This document shows positions 1 through 7,483 of a stretch of DNA of 64,000 bases, one piece after another. The translations under genes were made by a program, and so were the position numbers. The first letter of the stretch is position 1. The number at the start of each line of letters is the position of its first letter. The stretch comes from Mesorhizobium sp. B2-1-1. Its GTDB lineage: Bacteria > Pseudomonadota > Alphaproteobacteria > Rhizobiales > Rhizobiaceae. The notes beneath the pieces are model-generated. The model was not told the DNA's origin. It searched no databases and was given only the letters and a program-made list of their open reading frames with translations. The DNA lies in assembly GCF_006442975.2 (NCBI RefSeq), contig NZ_CP083954.1, positions 372,001 through 436,000 of the forward strand, read 5' to 3'.

Positions 1-401
1 AGTGAACCGATCTGGCCGCCGCTTATGTTGAAGTCGTCTATGCCCGAGCCTTGCTGCACATTGCCGATGACGGTGCCAGCGCCGATGGTGAAGAAATCGG
101 CGCCACCGCCCTGGTCGACCGTGCCGGTGATGGTACCGGATTGCATGTTGATGCGGTCCGAACCAACGCCGAAGGTGACATTGCCGCTCACCTGGCCGGT
201 GCCGCCGGCGGGAAAGGTGAGCGTGTTGTCGCCGTTCAGATCGTTGAGGCTCCCGCCCGAATCGCCGCTGTCGCAGATGAAGGTGTCGTTTCCGGCGGTC
301 GGAACGAGCAGGCATGCGGCGAAGGCGGCGGAATTGGGCAGCAACGCCAGTGACGTCGCGGCAAAAACGCCAAGCATTCGAGGAAGAAACATCACCGGCA
401 T
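1..401 (-). CDS. N-terminal fragment of a secreted repeat-rich (autotransporter-like) protein
   Basis: The reading frame enters from beyond the left edge and ends its N-terminus here, so only about 133 residues are visible. It starts with a convincing Sec signal peptide (MFLPRMLGVFAATSLALL, then a small-residue cleavage region around SAAFA). The mature part becomes a regular Gly/Asp/Thr-rich repeat of about 20 residues (SGTITGTVDQGGGADFFTIG, then GTVIGNVQQGSGIDDFNISG), the kind of repeat that folds as a parallel beta-helix in autotransporter passengers. The second in-frame ATG at 392 is an equally good start; neither has a strong ribosome binding site. The C-terminal barrel that would prove an autotransporter lies outside the window. 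Confidence 0.7.
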   Translation of the reverse strand, partial: MPVMFLPRMLGVFAATSLALLPNSAAFAACLLVPTAGNDTFICDSGDSGGSLNDLNGDNTLTFPAGGTGQVSGNVTFGVGSDRINMQSGTITGTVDQGGGADFFTIGAGTVIGNVQQGSGIDDFNISGGQIGS

Positions 402-789
402 ATGCCGTTTCAGAACAACTAATTTAGCGATGTCTTCCGAATCGCCATTCGGAAGCCTGTTTTCAAAGCGCCGCACCGCGTCCCTCCAAGATTCGCGATT
501 GCAAGCCCCCACCCTACGCCGCAATGAAGACACAATTCGTTCCGTTTTACAAAGCCTAATCTGCCCGTCATGGTTGATGAACTGGAAAACGGGCCGGACA
601 GAGCTGTGCTTTGATTGAGCCAGAATTGGTGCTTGGCGTGCGTCTCGCCAACCCTCCAAAGCGTGTTGGTGGCGGCGCGTACGCTGGCGCGGCCTCACAG
701 CCCGCCGTCGGCGTTGTTTTCGTGATGCGCGGCCGATTGTCAGAGAATTGACCCGCGGCGGATCTTGGCTTAAAAACTGCCTCGGCCAT
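402..789. other. Intergenic region without a recognised gene
   Basis: This stretch separates the divergent secreted-protein gene and xylB. Frames on both strands here lack coding character, with no credible ribosome binding sites or recognisable products. It must hold the promoters of both genes, but no unambiguous -35/-10 pair stands out by eye. Confidence 0.5.
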
Positions 790-813
790 ATTTTTTCGAG
801 ATCCGAAAAAAAT
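790..813 (+). promoter_or_regulatory. AT-rich inverted repeat before the xylB ribosome binding site
   Basis: Arms TTTTTTCG (791-798) and CGAAAAAA (804-811) form a perfect 8-bp inverted repeat around a 5-bp centre, just upstream of the AGGGAGGAAA ribosome binding site of xylB. It could be a repressor operator or a leader hairpin. No regulator gene for xylose use is in the window, so its partner is unknown. Confidence 0.4.
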
Positions 814-832
814 AATGGCAAGGGAGGAAAAC

Positions 833-2287
833 ATGTATCTCGGCCTCGACCTTGGCACGTCGGGCGTCAAGGCGCTGCTGATCGATGCCGAACAGACCGT
901 CATCGGTTCCGGCCATGGCGCGCTCGACGTTTCGCGGCCGCATCCCGGCTGGTCCGAACAGGATCCAGCCCACTGGCTACGCGCCTGCGAAGACGCGATT
1001 GCCGAACTGAAGGCCTCCCATCCCTGGCAGTTCGCGGCGGTGAAAGGCATTGGCCTATCCGGTCAGATGCATGGCGCCACCTTGCTCGATGCCTCTGACA
1101 AGGTGCTGCGCCCCTGCATTCTGTGGAACGATACGCGCAGCCATGCCGAGGCAGCCGCGCTCGACGCCGATCCGCGGTTTCGCGAGCTGACCGGCAACAT
1201 CGTCTTTCCCGGTTTCACCGCGCCGAAGCTCGCCTGGGTGAAGAACAACGAACCCGCCATTTTCGCCAAAGTGGCCAAGGTGCTGCTGCCCAAGGATTTC
1301 CTGCGGCTGTGGCTGACCGGCGAACATATTTCGGAAATGTCGGACTCGGCTGGCACTTCCTGGCTCGACGTTGGGAAGCGGCGCTGGTCCGCCGACCTGC
1401 TCGCGGCCACGTCGCTCGACGAAAAGCACATGCCATCCCTGGTCGAGGGTACGCAGAAGGCCGGTGGGCTGCGCGGCGAGCTGGCGTCGAAATGGGGCGT
1501 CGAAGCCGGCATCCCGATTGCCGGCGGCGCCGGCGACAATGCGGCTTCCGCCTGCGGCATGGGCACGGTCCGTGCCGGCCATGCGTTCGTGTCTCTGGGC
1601 ACGTCAGGCGTGCTGTTTGCCGCCAATGCCTCCTATCTGCCCAACCCGGCAAGCGCGGTCCACACTTTCTGCCATGCGCTGCCTGACACCTGGCATCAGA
1701 TGGGCGTCATCCTGTCGGCCACCGATTCGCTCAATTGGCTGTCCGAGATTACCGGCAAGGGCGCAGGCGAGTTGACATCGGAACTGGGCGATACACTGAA
1801 GGCGCCGACCGGCGTGTCCTTCCTGCCCTATCTCTCGGGCGAGCGCACGCCACACAATGATTCCGTCATTCGCGGCTCCTTTACCGGACTGGCGCATGAA
1901 TCGAGCCGCGCCGTCCTGACCCAGGCCGTGCTGGAAGGCGTGGCCTTCGCCTTTCGCGACAGCCTCGAGGCGTTGAAGACTGCGGGCACGAGCTTGATGC
2001 GTGTGACGGCGATCGGCGGCGGCTCGCGCTCGCGCTACTGGCTGAAGGCCATCGCCACCGCGCTTCAGCTGCCTGTCGACATTCCCGCCGACGGCGATTT
2101 CGGCGCCGCCTTCGGCGCGGCCCGGCTCGGCCTGATCGCAGCGACGGACACTGATCCGCTCGATGTCTGCACGGCGCCGAGGACCGATGCAACGATCGAA
2201 CCGGATGCCGGCTTGGATGGTGCATTTGCCGATGCCTACCAGCGCTACCGCGGGCTTTATCCGGCGATCAGGGCGGCAACGGCGTGA
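833..2287 (+). CDS. xylB: Xylulokinase
   Basis: Phosphorylates D-xylulose with ATP to xylulose 5-phosphate, the second step of xylose use, in the cytosol. The 484-residue protein has the FGGY-kinase layout: an N-terminal phosphate-binding loop (LGLDLGTSGVKALLID, from residue 2), the xylulokinase signature GLSGQMHGATLLD, a second lobe with GAGDNAASACGMGT, and the adenosine-binding motif AIGGGSRSRYW near the C-terminus. Start chosen at the ATG at 833 because AGGGAGGAAA lies just upstream; the ATG at 815 would place that site inside the gene. xylA follows about 0.7 kb downstream on the same strand. Confidence 0.95.
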   Translation: MYLGLDLGTSGVKALLIDAEQTVIGSGHGALDVSRPHPGWSEQDPAHWLRACEDAIAELKASHPWQFAAVKGIGLSGQMHGATLLDASDKVLRPCILWNDTRSHAEAAALDADPRFRELTGNIVFPGFTAPKLAWVKNNEPAIFAKVAKVLLPKDFLRLWLTGEHISEMSDSAGTSWLDVGKRRWSADLLAATSLDEKHMPSLVEGTQKAGGLRGELASKWGVEAGIPIAGGAGDNAASACGMGTVRAGHAFVSLGTSGVLFAANASYLPNPASAVHTFCHALPDTWHQMGVILSATDSLNWLSEITGKGAGELTSELGDTLKAPTGVSFLPYLSGERTPHNDSVIRGSFTGLAHESSRAVLTQAVLEGVAFAFRDSLEALKTAGTSLMRVTAIGGGSRSRYWLKAIATALQLPVDIPADGDFGAAFGAARLGLIAATDTDPLDVCTAPRTDATIEPDAGLDGAFADAYQRYRGLYPAIRAATA

Positions 2288-2296
2288 GCAGGTGCC

Positions 2297-2462
2297 ACGC
2301 GCCCCCCTCTGCCCTGCCGGGCATCTCCCCCTCTAGGGGGAAGATCGGCAGCTTTGGCGGCTACGCTAGCCTTGCAAGGCCGGAGGTTGGCGAAGGTATA
2401 AAAATCAGCCAATCTCCCCCCTTGAGGGGGAGATTGCCGGCAGGCCAGAGGGGGGCGCCTGG
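2297..2462. repeat. Nested inverted-repeat (MITE-like) intergenic element, copy 1
   Basis: Two GC-rich arms in opposite orientation bound this element: the left arm begins GCGCCCCCCTCTGCCCTGCC, and the right arm is its approximate reverse complement ending CCAGAGGGGGGCGCC. Each arm contains its own small hairpin (TCTCCCCC ... GGGGGAGA). The same architecture recurs at 12625-12793, with half of it at 19994-20023, so this is a dispersed repeat family. It lies between the convergent ends of xylB and the NTF2-like gene and could also end transcription as a hairpin. Confidence 0.75.
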
Positions 2463-2484
2463 CGCCTACCTTAGCCGTGAAGCC

Positions 2485-2847
2485 TCACTGCGCCGGCACC
2501 TTGTCGAGGAAGCCGGTAATGCTCTTCAGGCGGCCGTTCTCGATGACGCCGATATCGGTGCCTTCGATGATGGACGGTGTGCCCTCCGGGCCGAGGTTCC
2601 AGGAAAAGCGGATTTTGTCGGCAAACCCGTCCGGTGTGCCTTTCAGCGAGAAGCGGAAGCCGGCAAAGCGCTGCTGCACGCCGTCGATCAGCGCCGCGAC
2701 GCCTTCATGGCCGTCGCCCTGCATGATGGGATCGCGATAGCTGACGTCTTCGGTGAAAGTCGCCTTGAGCAGCGCCTGACGGCGCGCGGCGTCGCTCTCG
2801 TTCCAGGCGGTGATGTAGCTTTCGGCGATCTTGTTGAGATCGGTCAT
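2485..2847 (-). CDS. NTF2-like / SnoaL-type polyketide cyclase-fold protein
   Basis: A 120-residue single-domain protein with the SnoaL/NTF2-like pattern: N-terminal helices (LNKIAESYITAWNESDAA), then RYxD-like and beta-sheet segments (VSYRDPIMQGDGHEG, FRFSLKGTPDGFADKIRFSW, IEGTDIGVIENGRLKSITGF). Members of this fold are small isomerases, hydrolases or ligand-binding proteins; the substrate cannot be read from sequence. A good AAGGAG site precedes the ATG. It sits on the opposite strand between xylB and xylA, sharing a short divergent promoter region with xylA, which hints at but does not prove a sugar-related role. Confidence 0.8.
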   Translation of the reverse strand: MTDLNKIAESYITAWNESDAARRQALLKATFTEDVSYRDPIMQGDGHEGVAALIDGVQQRFAGFRFSLKGTPDGFADKIRFSWNLGPEGTPSIIEGTDIGVIENGRLKSITGFLDKVPAQ

Positions 2848-2957
2848 GATCTGTCTCCTTCGTTGGCTTTGACATGACCCTTTTCACCCAACGGACGAAC
2901 GGAACCAATTACGCCTGAGGTAATCAGGCGGAGCCATTTCGGAGAGGAAGGAAATCC

Positions 2958-4283
2958 ATGAGCAGCGGCTTTTTCGGCGACATCCAGAAGATCAAATATG
3001 AGGGGCCGGATTCGGCTAATCCGCTGGCTTACCGGTTCTACAACCCGGACGAGCTGGTGGCCGGCAAGCGGCTGGAAGACCATCTGCGCTTCGCCGTCGC
3101 CTACTGGCATTCCTTCGCCTGGCCGGGCGGCGATCCGTTCGGCGGCCAGACCTTCGATCGGCCGTGGTTCCCCAAGGCCGGCGGCATCGACACGATGGAA
3201 CTGGCAAAACTGAAAGCAGACGTCGCCTTCGAGATGTTCTCGCTGCTCGGCGCGCCCTATTTCTGCTTCCACGATGCCGACGTGCGGCCCGAGGGCAAGG
3301 ATTTTTCGGAAAGTTCCGCGCGCCTCGACGAGATCGCGGACTATTTCGCCACCAAGATGAAGCAGACTGGCGTCAAGCTCTTGTGGGGCACGGCGAACCT
3401 GTTCTCGCACCGCCGCTTCATGTCGGGCGCCGCGACAAACCCCGATCCGGATGTGTTTGCCTATGCGGCGGCGACGGTGAAGAGCTGCATCGACGTCACC
3501 AAGCGGCTGAAGGGTGAGAACTATGTGCTTTGGGGCGGACGTGAGGGCTATGAGACGCTGCTCAACACCGACCTTGCCCGCGAGCAGGAGCAGGCCGGCC
3601 GTTTCCTCAACCTCGTCGTCGACTACAAGCACAAAATCGGCTTCAAAGGCACGATCCTGATCGAGCCGAAGCCGCAGGAACCCACAAAACACCAGTACGA
3701 CTACGATGTCGCGACCGTCTATGGCTTCCTCAAGCGCTTCGGCCTGGAGAAGGAGGTCAAGCTCAACATCGAGCAGGGCCACGCCATCCTCGCCGGCCAT
3801 TCCTTCGAGCACGAGCTGGCGTTGGCCAATGCGCTCGGCATCTTCGGCTCGATCGACATGAACCGCAACGACTACCAGTCGGGCTGGGACACCGACCAGT
3901 TCCCCAACAATGTGCCGGAGATGGCCCTGGCCTATTACCAGATCCTGCAGGCGGGCGGCTTCAAGACCGGCGGCACCAATTTCGACGCCAAGCTGCGCCG
4001 CCAGTCGCTCGATCCGCAGGACCTGCTGATCGGCCATATCGGCGGCATGGATGCCTGCGCGCGCGGCCTGAAGGCAGCCGCCAAGATGGTCGAAGACAAG
4101 GCGCTGTCGGCTCCACTCGCCGAGCGCTACGCAGGCTGGAACAGCGGCGAGGCCAAGGCGATGCTTGCCGGCAAGCGCACGCTGGAGGACATCGCCGAGC
4201 GCGTGGTGAAGAAGAAGATCGAACCGCAGCCGCGCTCCGGCCGTCAGGAACTGCTGGAAAACATCGTCAACCGCTACGTGTAA
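2958..4283 (+). CDS. xylA: Xylose isomerase
   Basis: Interconverts D-xylose and D-xylulose in the cytosol, feeding xylulokinase. The 441-residue protein is a class II xylose isomerase: it carries the catalytic His/Asp segment [12 protein letters not shown], the metal-ligand motif [17 protein letters not shown], and the conserved [18 protein letters not shown] and [20 protein letters not shown] segments. The ATG follows a GAGAGGAAGGAAATCC ribosome-binding region. Length and motifs are those of an intact enzyme. No xylose transporter or XylR gene is present in the window. Confidence 0.97.
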   Translation: MSSGFFGDIQKIKYEGPDSANPLAYRFYNPDELVAGKRLEDHLRFAVAYWHSFAWPGGDPFGGQTFDRPWFPKAGGIDTMELAKLKADVAFEMFSLLGAPYFCFHDADVRPEGKDFSESSARLDEIADYFATKMKQTGVKLLWGTANLFSHRRFMSGAATNPDPDVFAYAAATVKSCIDVTKRLKGENYVLWGGREGYETLLNTDLAREQEQAGRFLNLVVDYKHKIGFKGTILIEPKPQEPTKHQYDYDVATVYGFLKRFGLEKEVKLNIEQGHAILAGHSFEHELALANALGIFGSIDMNRNDYQSGWDTDQFPNNVPEMALAYYQILQAGGFKTGGTNFDAKLRRQSLDPQDLLIGHIGGMDACARGLKAAAKMVEDKALSAPLAERYAGWNSGEAKAMLAGKRTLEDIAERVVKKKIEPQPRSGRQELLENIVNRYV

Positions 4284-4297
4284 GGGATGAAAGGCGG

Positions 4298-4320
4298 GCG
4301 GCGGCTCGTTCAGCCGCCGC
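4298..4320 (+). terminator. Strong hairpin after xylA
   Basis: GCGGCGGCT (4298-4306) pairs perfectly with AGCCGCCGC (4312-4320) around a 5-nt loop, 14 nt past the xylA stop codon. There is no clear T-tract afterwards, so it may stabilise the mRNA 3' end rather than act as a full intrinsic terminator. Confidence 0.5.
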
Positions 4321-4577
4321 TCCGCTTACCCACGCCGCTTCGCGGGGAGAAGTTCCCGGCGTCGCGCTTATTTGCCTGCCGCCCTGTTCGCCATTGAACG
4401 GAAAAGGTGCCGGCGGGCGGACGAGGGTGGCGCCGAGACCGGGTGAAGGGCTTTGCGCCAGTGCGGAATCGACGACAAGGTTTTGCCCACTGACGCCCCT
4501 CAATCGCCTCTCTCTTGCCTTCAAACTGCCGTCACGAATCTCCTATAAGAAGGTGCTCGTGGCGGGAGAGGAAGAAG
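4321..4577. other. Intergenic region with degenerate GC-rich repeat remnants
   Basis: With the preceding hairpin this makes about 300 bp without a gene between xylA and a small downstream gene. It contains short pieces of rhizobial intergenic repeat sequence (CGCCGCTTCGCGGGGAGAAG at about 4331, and a GCCGAGACCGGGTGAAGGGC segment at about 4432). The last 60 bases presumably carry the promoter of the small downstream gene, which has a strong ribosome binding site. Confidence 0.45.
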
Positions 4578-4590
4578 GAGGCGAACCGAT

Positions 4591-4800
4591 ATGCAGAACG
4601 AACGTGAAATCGACGCCCTGCTCTCAAATGGCGAGGCCGGGTCGATTATCGACCGGCTGATGGCAATGCCGCATCCGAAGGATGGTGCGCGCCGCTCCAA
4701 CGAATGGGACCGCGCCGTTGCCAGCCGTTTCGAGACCCATCTGGCAAGACAGATGCGCTCGCAGATCGATAGTGGCGGCGACCGGCAGAAAGCTGCCTGA
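4591..4800 (+). CDS. Small conserved-looking hypothetical protein
   Basis: A 69-residue hydrophilic protein (MQNEREIDALLSNGEAGSII at the start) with no membrane segment and no family I recognise. It is supported as a gene by a very good ribosome binding region (GGAAGAAGGAGGCG, ending about 7 nt before the ATG), balanced codon use and predicted helical character throughout. It is probably monocistronic: the next gene downstream is on the opposite strand and converges on it. Function unknown. Confidence 0.6.
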   Translation: MQNEREIDALLSNGEAGSIIDRLMAMPHPKDGARRSNEWDRAVASRFETHLARQMRSQIDSGGDRQKAA

Positions 4801-4857
4801 TCAACCGCCTCCCACCCTCGGGTCAAGCCCGTGGGCATGCTTTGGACGACATGTACA

Positions 4858-5838
4858 TCAACCCCGGCGTAGCCTGACCGGGGCTTCACCGAAAGCTCTT
4901 GAAAACGCCCTCGAAAATGCCGCGGCGGATGAAAATCCGGTCCGCCCGGCAATGTCGGCCATGGCCACTCTGGTGTCGATCACCAGCCGCCGCGCAGCGC
5001 CCAGGCGCAGCCTGAGATAGTAGGCGCCGGGCGTCTCGCCGATCGACTTGCGGAAGATGCTCTCCAGTGTCCGTGCCGTAACCCCGGCGCGCTTTGCCAC
5101 GGCGGCGACCGTCAACGGCTGGTCCACATGCGCTTCCATCAGCCGGATGGCTTGCGCCAGGCGCGGATCATAGCCGTCTAGCCGGCCAAGCGAGACCAGG
5201 GGCTGAGCGTCGGTGGCCGCACGGGCCTGATCGTAGATGAAGACGCTGGCCACATCGAGCGCCACGGCCATGCCGAGGCGGGTGCGAACGAGGTGCAGCA
5301 TCAGGTCGAAGGTGGGCGAGGCGCCACCGGAGGTGAAGACCGGCCCGTCGATGACGTAACGGTCCGGGCGGACGTCGACGCCCGGAAAGGCCGACGAGAA
5401 ATCCTCCATGTCTTCCCAGTGGGTGGTGGCGCTGCGGCCTTCGAGCAAGCCGGCCCGCGCGACCAGCCATGTACCGGCCTCGACGCCGCCGCAGGCGCGC
5501 GCCGAACGGGCGGCGCGGCGCAGGCCCGAGAGCAGAGCCGACGTCGCATAATTCTGCGTGCCGAAACCGGCGACGACGACAAGAACGTCGGTCGGTTCGG
5601 CCGCGTCGAAGCGGCCGCTGACCGCCACTGGCAGGCCGCAAGTGGTGACCGGCGCCTCGCCGGTTACGGAAACCAGCTTGAAATCGAACAATGTCTCGCC
5701 GGAGATGCGGTTGGCGGCGCGCAGCGGGTCGACCGCCGAGGCCACGCACATGATGGACGAGCCGGAAAACACCAGCATCGTCACCTTGAGCGGCAGACGC
5801 TCGGCGCGAAAGATCGTCAGTTTTTCGCCTTTAGTCAT
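4858..5838 (-). CDS. GlxA/CdhR-family AraC-type transcriptional regulator
   Basis: A 326-residue regulator with two domains: an N-terminal DJ-1/PfpI-like (class I amidotransferase-like) sensor domain, residues about 15-185, with the family hallmark LLEGRSATTHWEDMEDF, and a C-terminal AraC helix-turn-helix pair, residues about 225-320 (LTVAAVAKRAGVTARTLESI, then MADIAGRTGFSSAAAFSRAF). This is the architecture of CdhR, the regulator of carnitine dehydrogenase in Pseudomonas. It is transcribed divergently from the BKACE gene with about 80 bp between start codons, so it very probably controls the carnitine operon. Start at 5838 is chosen because the longer frame runs into that shared promoter region. 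Confidence 0.88.
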   Translation of the reverse strand: MTKGEKLTIFRAERLPLKVTMLVFSGSSIMCVASAVDPLRAANRISGETLFDFKLVSVTGEAPVTTCGLPVAVSGRFDAAEPTDVLVVVAGFGTQNYATSALLSGLRRAARSARACGGVEAGTWLVARAGLLEGRSATTHWEDMEDFSSAFPGVDVRPDRYVIDGPVFTSGGASPTFDLMLHLVRTRLGMAVALDVASVFIYDQARAATDAQPLVSLGRLDGYDPRLAQAIRLMEAHVDQPLTVAAVAKRAGVTARTLESIFRKSIGETPGAYYLRLRLGAARRLVIDTRVAMADIAGRTGFSSAAAFSRAFSRAFGEAPVRLRRG

Positions 5839-5917
5839 GGAAGCTTCGTAAAACGCAAAGCAGTTTTCGGCAAGCCGGGCGATGCTTGGCGCCTGTTTCG
5901 ACTGGGAGGAGAGTTCC

Positions 5918-6835
5918 ATGCCGCTTGCGATGAACCGTGAGGTTTTCATTACCTGTGCCGTGACCGGGTCCGGCGGCACGCAGGACCGCAGCCCGCATGT
6001 GCCGCGCTCGCCCAAAGAGATCGCCGATTCGGCCATCGACGCGGCCAAGGCGGGGGCGGCGATCGTGCATTGCCATGTGCGCGATCCCGAGACCGGCAAG
6101 CCCAGGCGCGACGTTCATCTCTACCGCGAGGTGACCGAGCGCATCCGCGAGGCAGACGTCGACGTGGTGCTGAACCTTACCGCCGGCATGGGTGGAGACA
6201 TGGTGTTCGGCTCGCCCGAAGCGCCGCTGCCGCTGAATGAAAAGGGCACCGACATGGGCGGCGCCACCAACCGCATGGAGCATGTGCGCCAGTGCCTGCC
6301 GGAGATCTGCACGTTGGACTGCGGCACCATGAACTTCGCCGAGGCCGACTATGTCATGACCAACACACCCGGCATGCTGCGCGCCATGGGCGGCATGATG
6401 ACCGCGCTCGGCGTCAAGCCGGAGATCGAGGCCTTCGACACAGGCCATCTGTGGTTCGCCAAGCAGTTGGTCGAGGAACAGGTTCTGAAGCCGGATGCGC
6501 TTGTGCAGCTTTGCATGGGCGTGCCATGGGGGGCGCCTGACGACCTCAACACCTTCATGGCCATGGTCAACAACGTGCCGTCGACCTGGAGCTGGTCGGC
6601 CTTTTCGATCGGCCGCAACCAGATGGCCTATGCCGCCGCCGCAGTGCTGGCCGGCGGCAATGTCCGCGTCGGTCTCGAAGACAATCTCTGGCTCGACAAG
6701 GGCGTGCTTGCCACCAACGCGCAGCTGGTCGAACGTGCCGCCAGCATCGTCACCAATCTCGGCGCCAGGATTCTGGGGCCGGAGGAAGTGCGCAGGAAGC
6801 TCAACCTCACCAAGCGGGCGCCACTAGCGGCATAA
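5918..6835 (+). CDS. Beta-keto acid cleavage enzyme (BKACE), likely 3-dehydrocarnitine:acetyl-CoA trimethylamine-transferase type
   Basis: A 305-residue TIM-barrel enzyme of the BKACE (formerly DUF849) family, which condenses a beta-keto acid with acetyl-CoA to give acetoacetate and a new CoA ester. Visible hallmarks are the N-terminal strand VFITCAVTGSGG, the zinc-binding HCHVRDPETGKPRRD, MNFAEADYVMTNTPGMLR, and the C-terminal GGNVRVGLEDNLWLDKG. Next to carnitine dehydrogenase the expected substrate is 3-dehydrocarnitine, giving betainyl-CoA plus acetoacetate. Start chosen at 5918 because GGGAGGAGAG precedes it. It heads the operon; the HD gene follows after 22 bp. Confidence 0.88.
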   Translation: MPLAMNREVFITCAVTGSGGTQDRSPHVPRSPKEIADSAIDAAKAGAAIVHCHVRDPETGKPRRDVHLYREVTERIREADVDVVLNLTAGMGGDMVFGSPEAPLPLNEKGTDMGGATNRMEHVRQCLPEICTLDCGTMNFAEADYVMTNTPGMLRAMGGMMTALGVKPEIEAFDTGHLWFAKQLVEEQVLKPDALVQLCMGVPWGAPDDLNTFMAMVNNVPSTWSWSAFSIGRNQMAYAAAAVLAGGNVRVGLEDNLWLDKGVLATNAQLVERAASIVTNLGARILGPEEVRRKLNLTKRAPLAA

Positions 6836-6857
6836 ATTATTCGCGGGGAGGGTCGAT

Positions 6858-7481
6858 ATGGCTACCGTAAAATTCACGGCGATGAAGGATGGCGACAGGG
6901 AAGACTACGAATTCCTGACCGCGCACGAGATCGACTATGCAGCCAGGACCGGCGAGCGGCTGCTCGACGCGCTGGTGCAGCTCGATGAGGGCCTGTCGGG
7001 CTACAAGATCACCCGGCTCGGCCATTCGCTGCAGGCGGCGACGCGCGCCTGGCGTGATGGCGCCGACACCGACTGGATCGCCTGCGCGCTCCTGCACGAC
7101 ATCGGCGACATCTACGCACCCTACAACCACGACGAATACGCCGCGTCGATCCTGAAGCCTTTCGTGCGCGAACAATGCACCTGGGTGGTGGAGAAGCACG
7201 GCGATTTCCAGCGCCTCTACTATGCCCATCATCTTGGCGGCAACCGCCATGCGCGCGACCGCTTCGCCGGTCATGCCTATTTCGACGATTGCGACCAGTT
7301 CTGCGAGCGCTGGGACCAGTCGAGCTTCGACCCCGACTACGAGACGCTGCCGATCGAGTTCTTCCGGCCTTTCGCGCTCGAAGTCTTTGCCCGCAAGGCC
7401 TACGACCCATCAGTGATCCGCATGGGCGAGCGCGTGCCTCTGACGGATCCACAAACAGCCGCCAAAAGAACCGGAGCCTGA
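6858..7481 (+). CDS. HD-domain protein, possible MIOX/PhnZ-like diiron oxygenase
   Basis: A 207-residue protein in the middle of the carnitine operon. Candidate metal ligands appear in the order His56, His80-Asp81 (in CALLHDIGD), His91, His114 and Asp153, the H...HD...H...H...D set of HD-fold diiron oxygenases such as myo-inositol oxygenase and the phosphonate oxygenase PhnZ. Ordinary HD phosphohydrolases often lack the two middle histidines. The segment WDQSSFDPDYETLP near the C-terminus is strongly patterned. GGGAGGGTCGAT precedes the start. The next gene begins 2 bp after its stop. Activity is unknown: oxygenase on a trimethylammonium substrate, or a phosphatase/phosphodiesterase, are both open. 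Confidence 0.75.
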   Translation: MATVKFTAMKDGDREDYEFLTAHEIDYAARTGERLLDALVQLDEGLSGYKITRLGHSLQAATRAWRDGADTDWIACALLHDIGDIYAPYNHDEYAASILKPFVREQCTWVVEKHGDFQRLYYAHHLGGNRHARDRFAGHAYFDDCDQFCERWDQSSFDPDYETLPIEFFRPFALEVFARKAYDPSVIRMGERVPLTDPQTAAKRTGA

Positions 7482-7483
7482 CC

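Noticed and set aside
2297..2462. CRISPR-like array from repeated GC-rich units
   Set aside because: There are only two arms in opposite orientation, no regular spacers and no cas genes; it is an inverted-repeat element.
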